Shown one piece after another: positions 52,938 to 53,419 of a stretch of DNA of 53,419 bases. Under the pieces are notes generated by a model. That model searched no databases, had not been told where the DNA came from, and was given only the letters and a program-made list of their open reading frames with translations. How positions within the stretch are numbered: the stretch's first letter is position 1; each line of letters starts with the position of its first letter. The position numbers were made by a program, and so were the translations under genes. Origin of the DNA: Trebouxia sp. TZW2008 (lineage: Eukaryota; Chlorophyta; Trebouxiophyceae; Trebouxiales; Trebouxiaceae); the NCBI GenBank assembly GCA_002118135.1, contig BDIU01000341.1, positions 1 through 53,419 of the forward strand, read 5' to 3'.

Positions 52938-53419
52938 AAGGTTTCAAGTTTGCTTCCGCTTGGTGCTGCAGAGGGTGTCGGCACTTGAGGTGAGAGGTGA
53001 TCACAACTCACAAGGCAGACCTGCCTGCGCTTCAAGGCCACTTTGCTGCGAACGGAAGAACATGCAAGCAAAAGCGCAGTGTGCGTCGCTGTCGCGTACC
53101 TCAGAGCACGGCCTACTCAGATCTCACAGCGCCGTGATCGCAAGGCCTGTGGCTATCAATACCGAGCGGCAAGCAAGTGGTGATTGCTCAACTCATGCTG
53201 GCAAGAGTATCGCGCCTATTGCTGCACCATCTTGAAGTACAATCAACGCTCACCAACACGATCCTTCTTATCAGTCGAGCTGCTGGCAGCGCAATTTGTG
53301 AGCTTTGCCGGTTGTTGCAGGTTGAAATGCAGGCTGATTCTGAATCAGTGCACTGACACAGGGAACGTGGCAGAACTAATTATTGTGCATAATTAAATAT
53401 GCATAACTAATTGCAGAAC
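52938..53419. other. ALG13 upstream flank
   Basis: This contains the ALG13 promoter region. A plus-strand frame from about 53060 to 53235 (MQAKAQCASLSRTSEHGL and on) could be a first exon of another gene, but nothing identifies it. The extreme right end is AT-rich with repeated TGCATAA. Confidence 0.3.

Overview
The window looks like nuclear DNA of an intron-rich green alga (Chlorophyta-like; lineage not pinned down). The evidence is intron-split genes with GT-AG and some GC-AG splice sites, a plant-type short tRNase Z, a plant HDA19-like histone deacetylase, a TEBICHI/POLQ-type helicase-polymerase and ER translocon and N-glycosylation genes. Long CAG and GACA microsatellites are common. No prokaryotic operon, rRNA or tRNA gene was recognised.

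Layout: (1) 288-1753 (+), an F-box/LRR gene with an unresolved 5' end. (2) 2542-33803 (-), DNA polymerase theta in 35 exons; I could join every exon in phase (about 2,850 codons). It has a very long Gln/Ala-rich N-terminal extension, a complete helicase module, a short linker, an exonuclease-like region and a complete family-A polymerase. (3) 35308-39932 (-), short-form tRNase Z, 8 exons, 292 aa. (4) 41155-48309 (-), class I histone deacetylase, 13 exons, 651 aa. (5) 48676-51662 (+), TRAP-alpha (SSR1), 6 exons, 264 aa, divergent from the deacetylase across about 366 bp. (6) 52284-52937 (-), ALG13, one exon, with an unexpected C-terminal hydrophobic segment.

The most striking feature is the introns. 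In the four multi-exon genes many introns contain one to eight degenerate copies of the edge of the neighbouring exon. Copies of an exon's 5' part, with its acceptor, lie in the upstream intron. Copies of its 3' part, with its donor, lie in the downstream intron. For the last exon of tRNase Z they lie beyond the stop codon. One intact exon remains in each set. Much of the intron DNA thus seems to have grown by repeated tandem duplication of segments spanning exon boundaries. Other mobile or repetitive DNA includes two copies of a pogo/mariner-like MITE and a second short dispersed element.

The genes share no obvious pathway: DNA end-joining repair (POLQ), tRNA 3' processing, chromatin deacetylation, ER translocation and N-glycan assembly. 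TRAP-alpha and ALG13 both act at the ER. Coordinates of exon edges were read by eye and may be off by a base or two.
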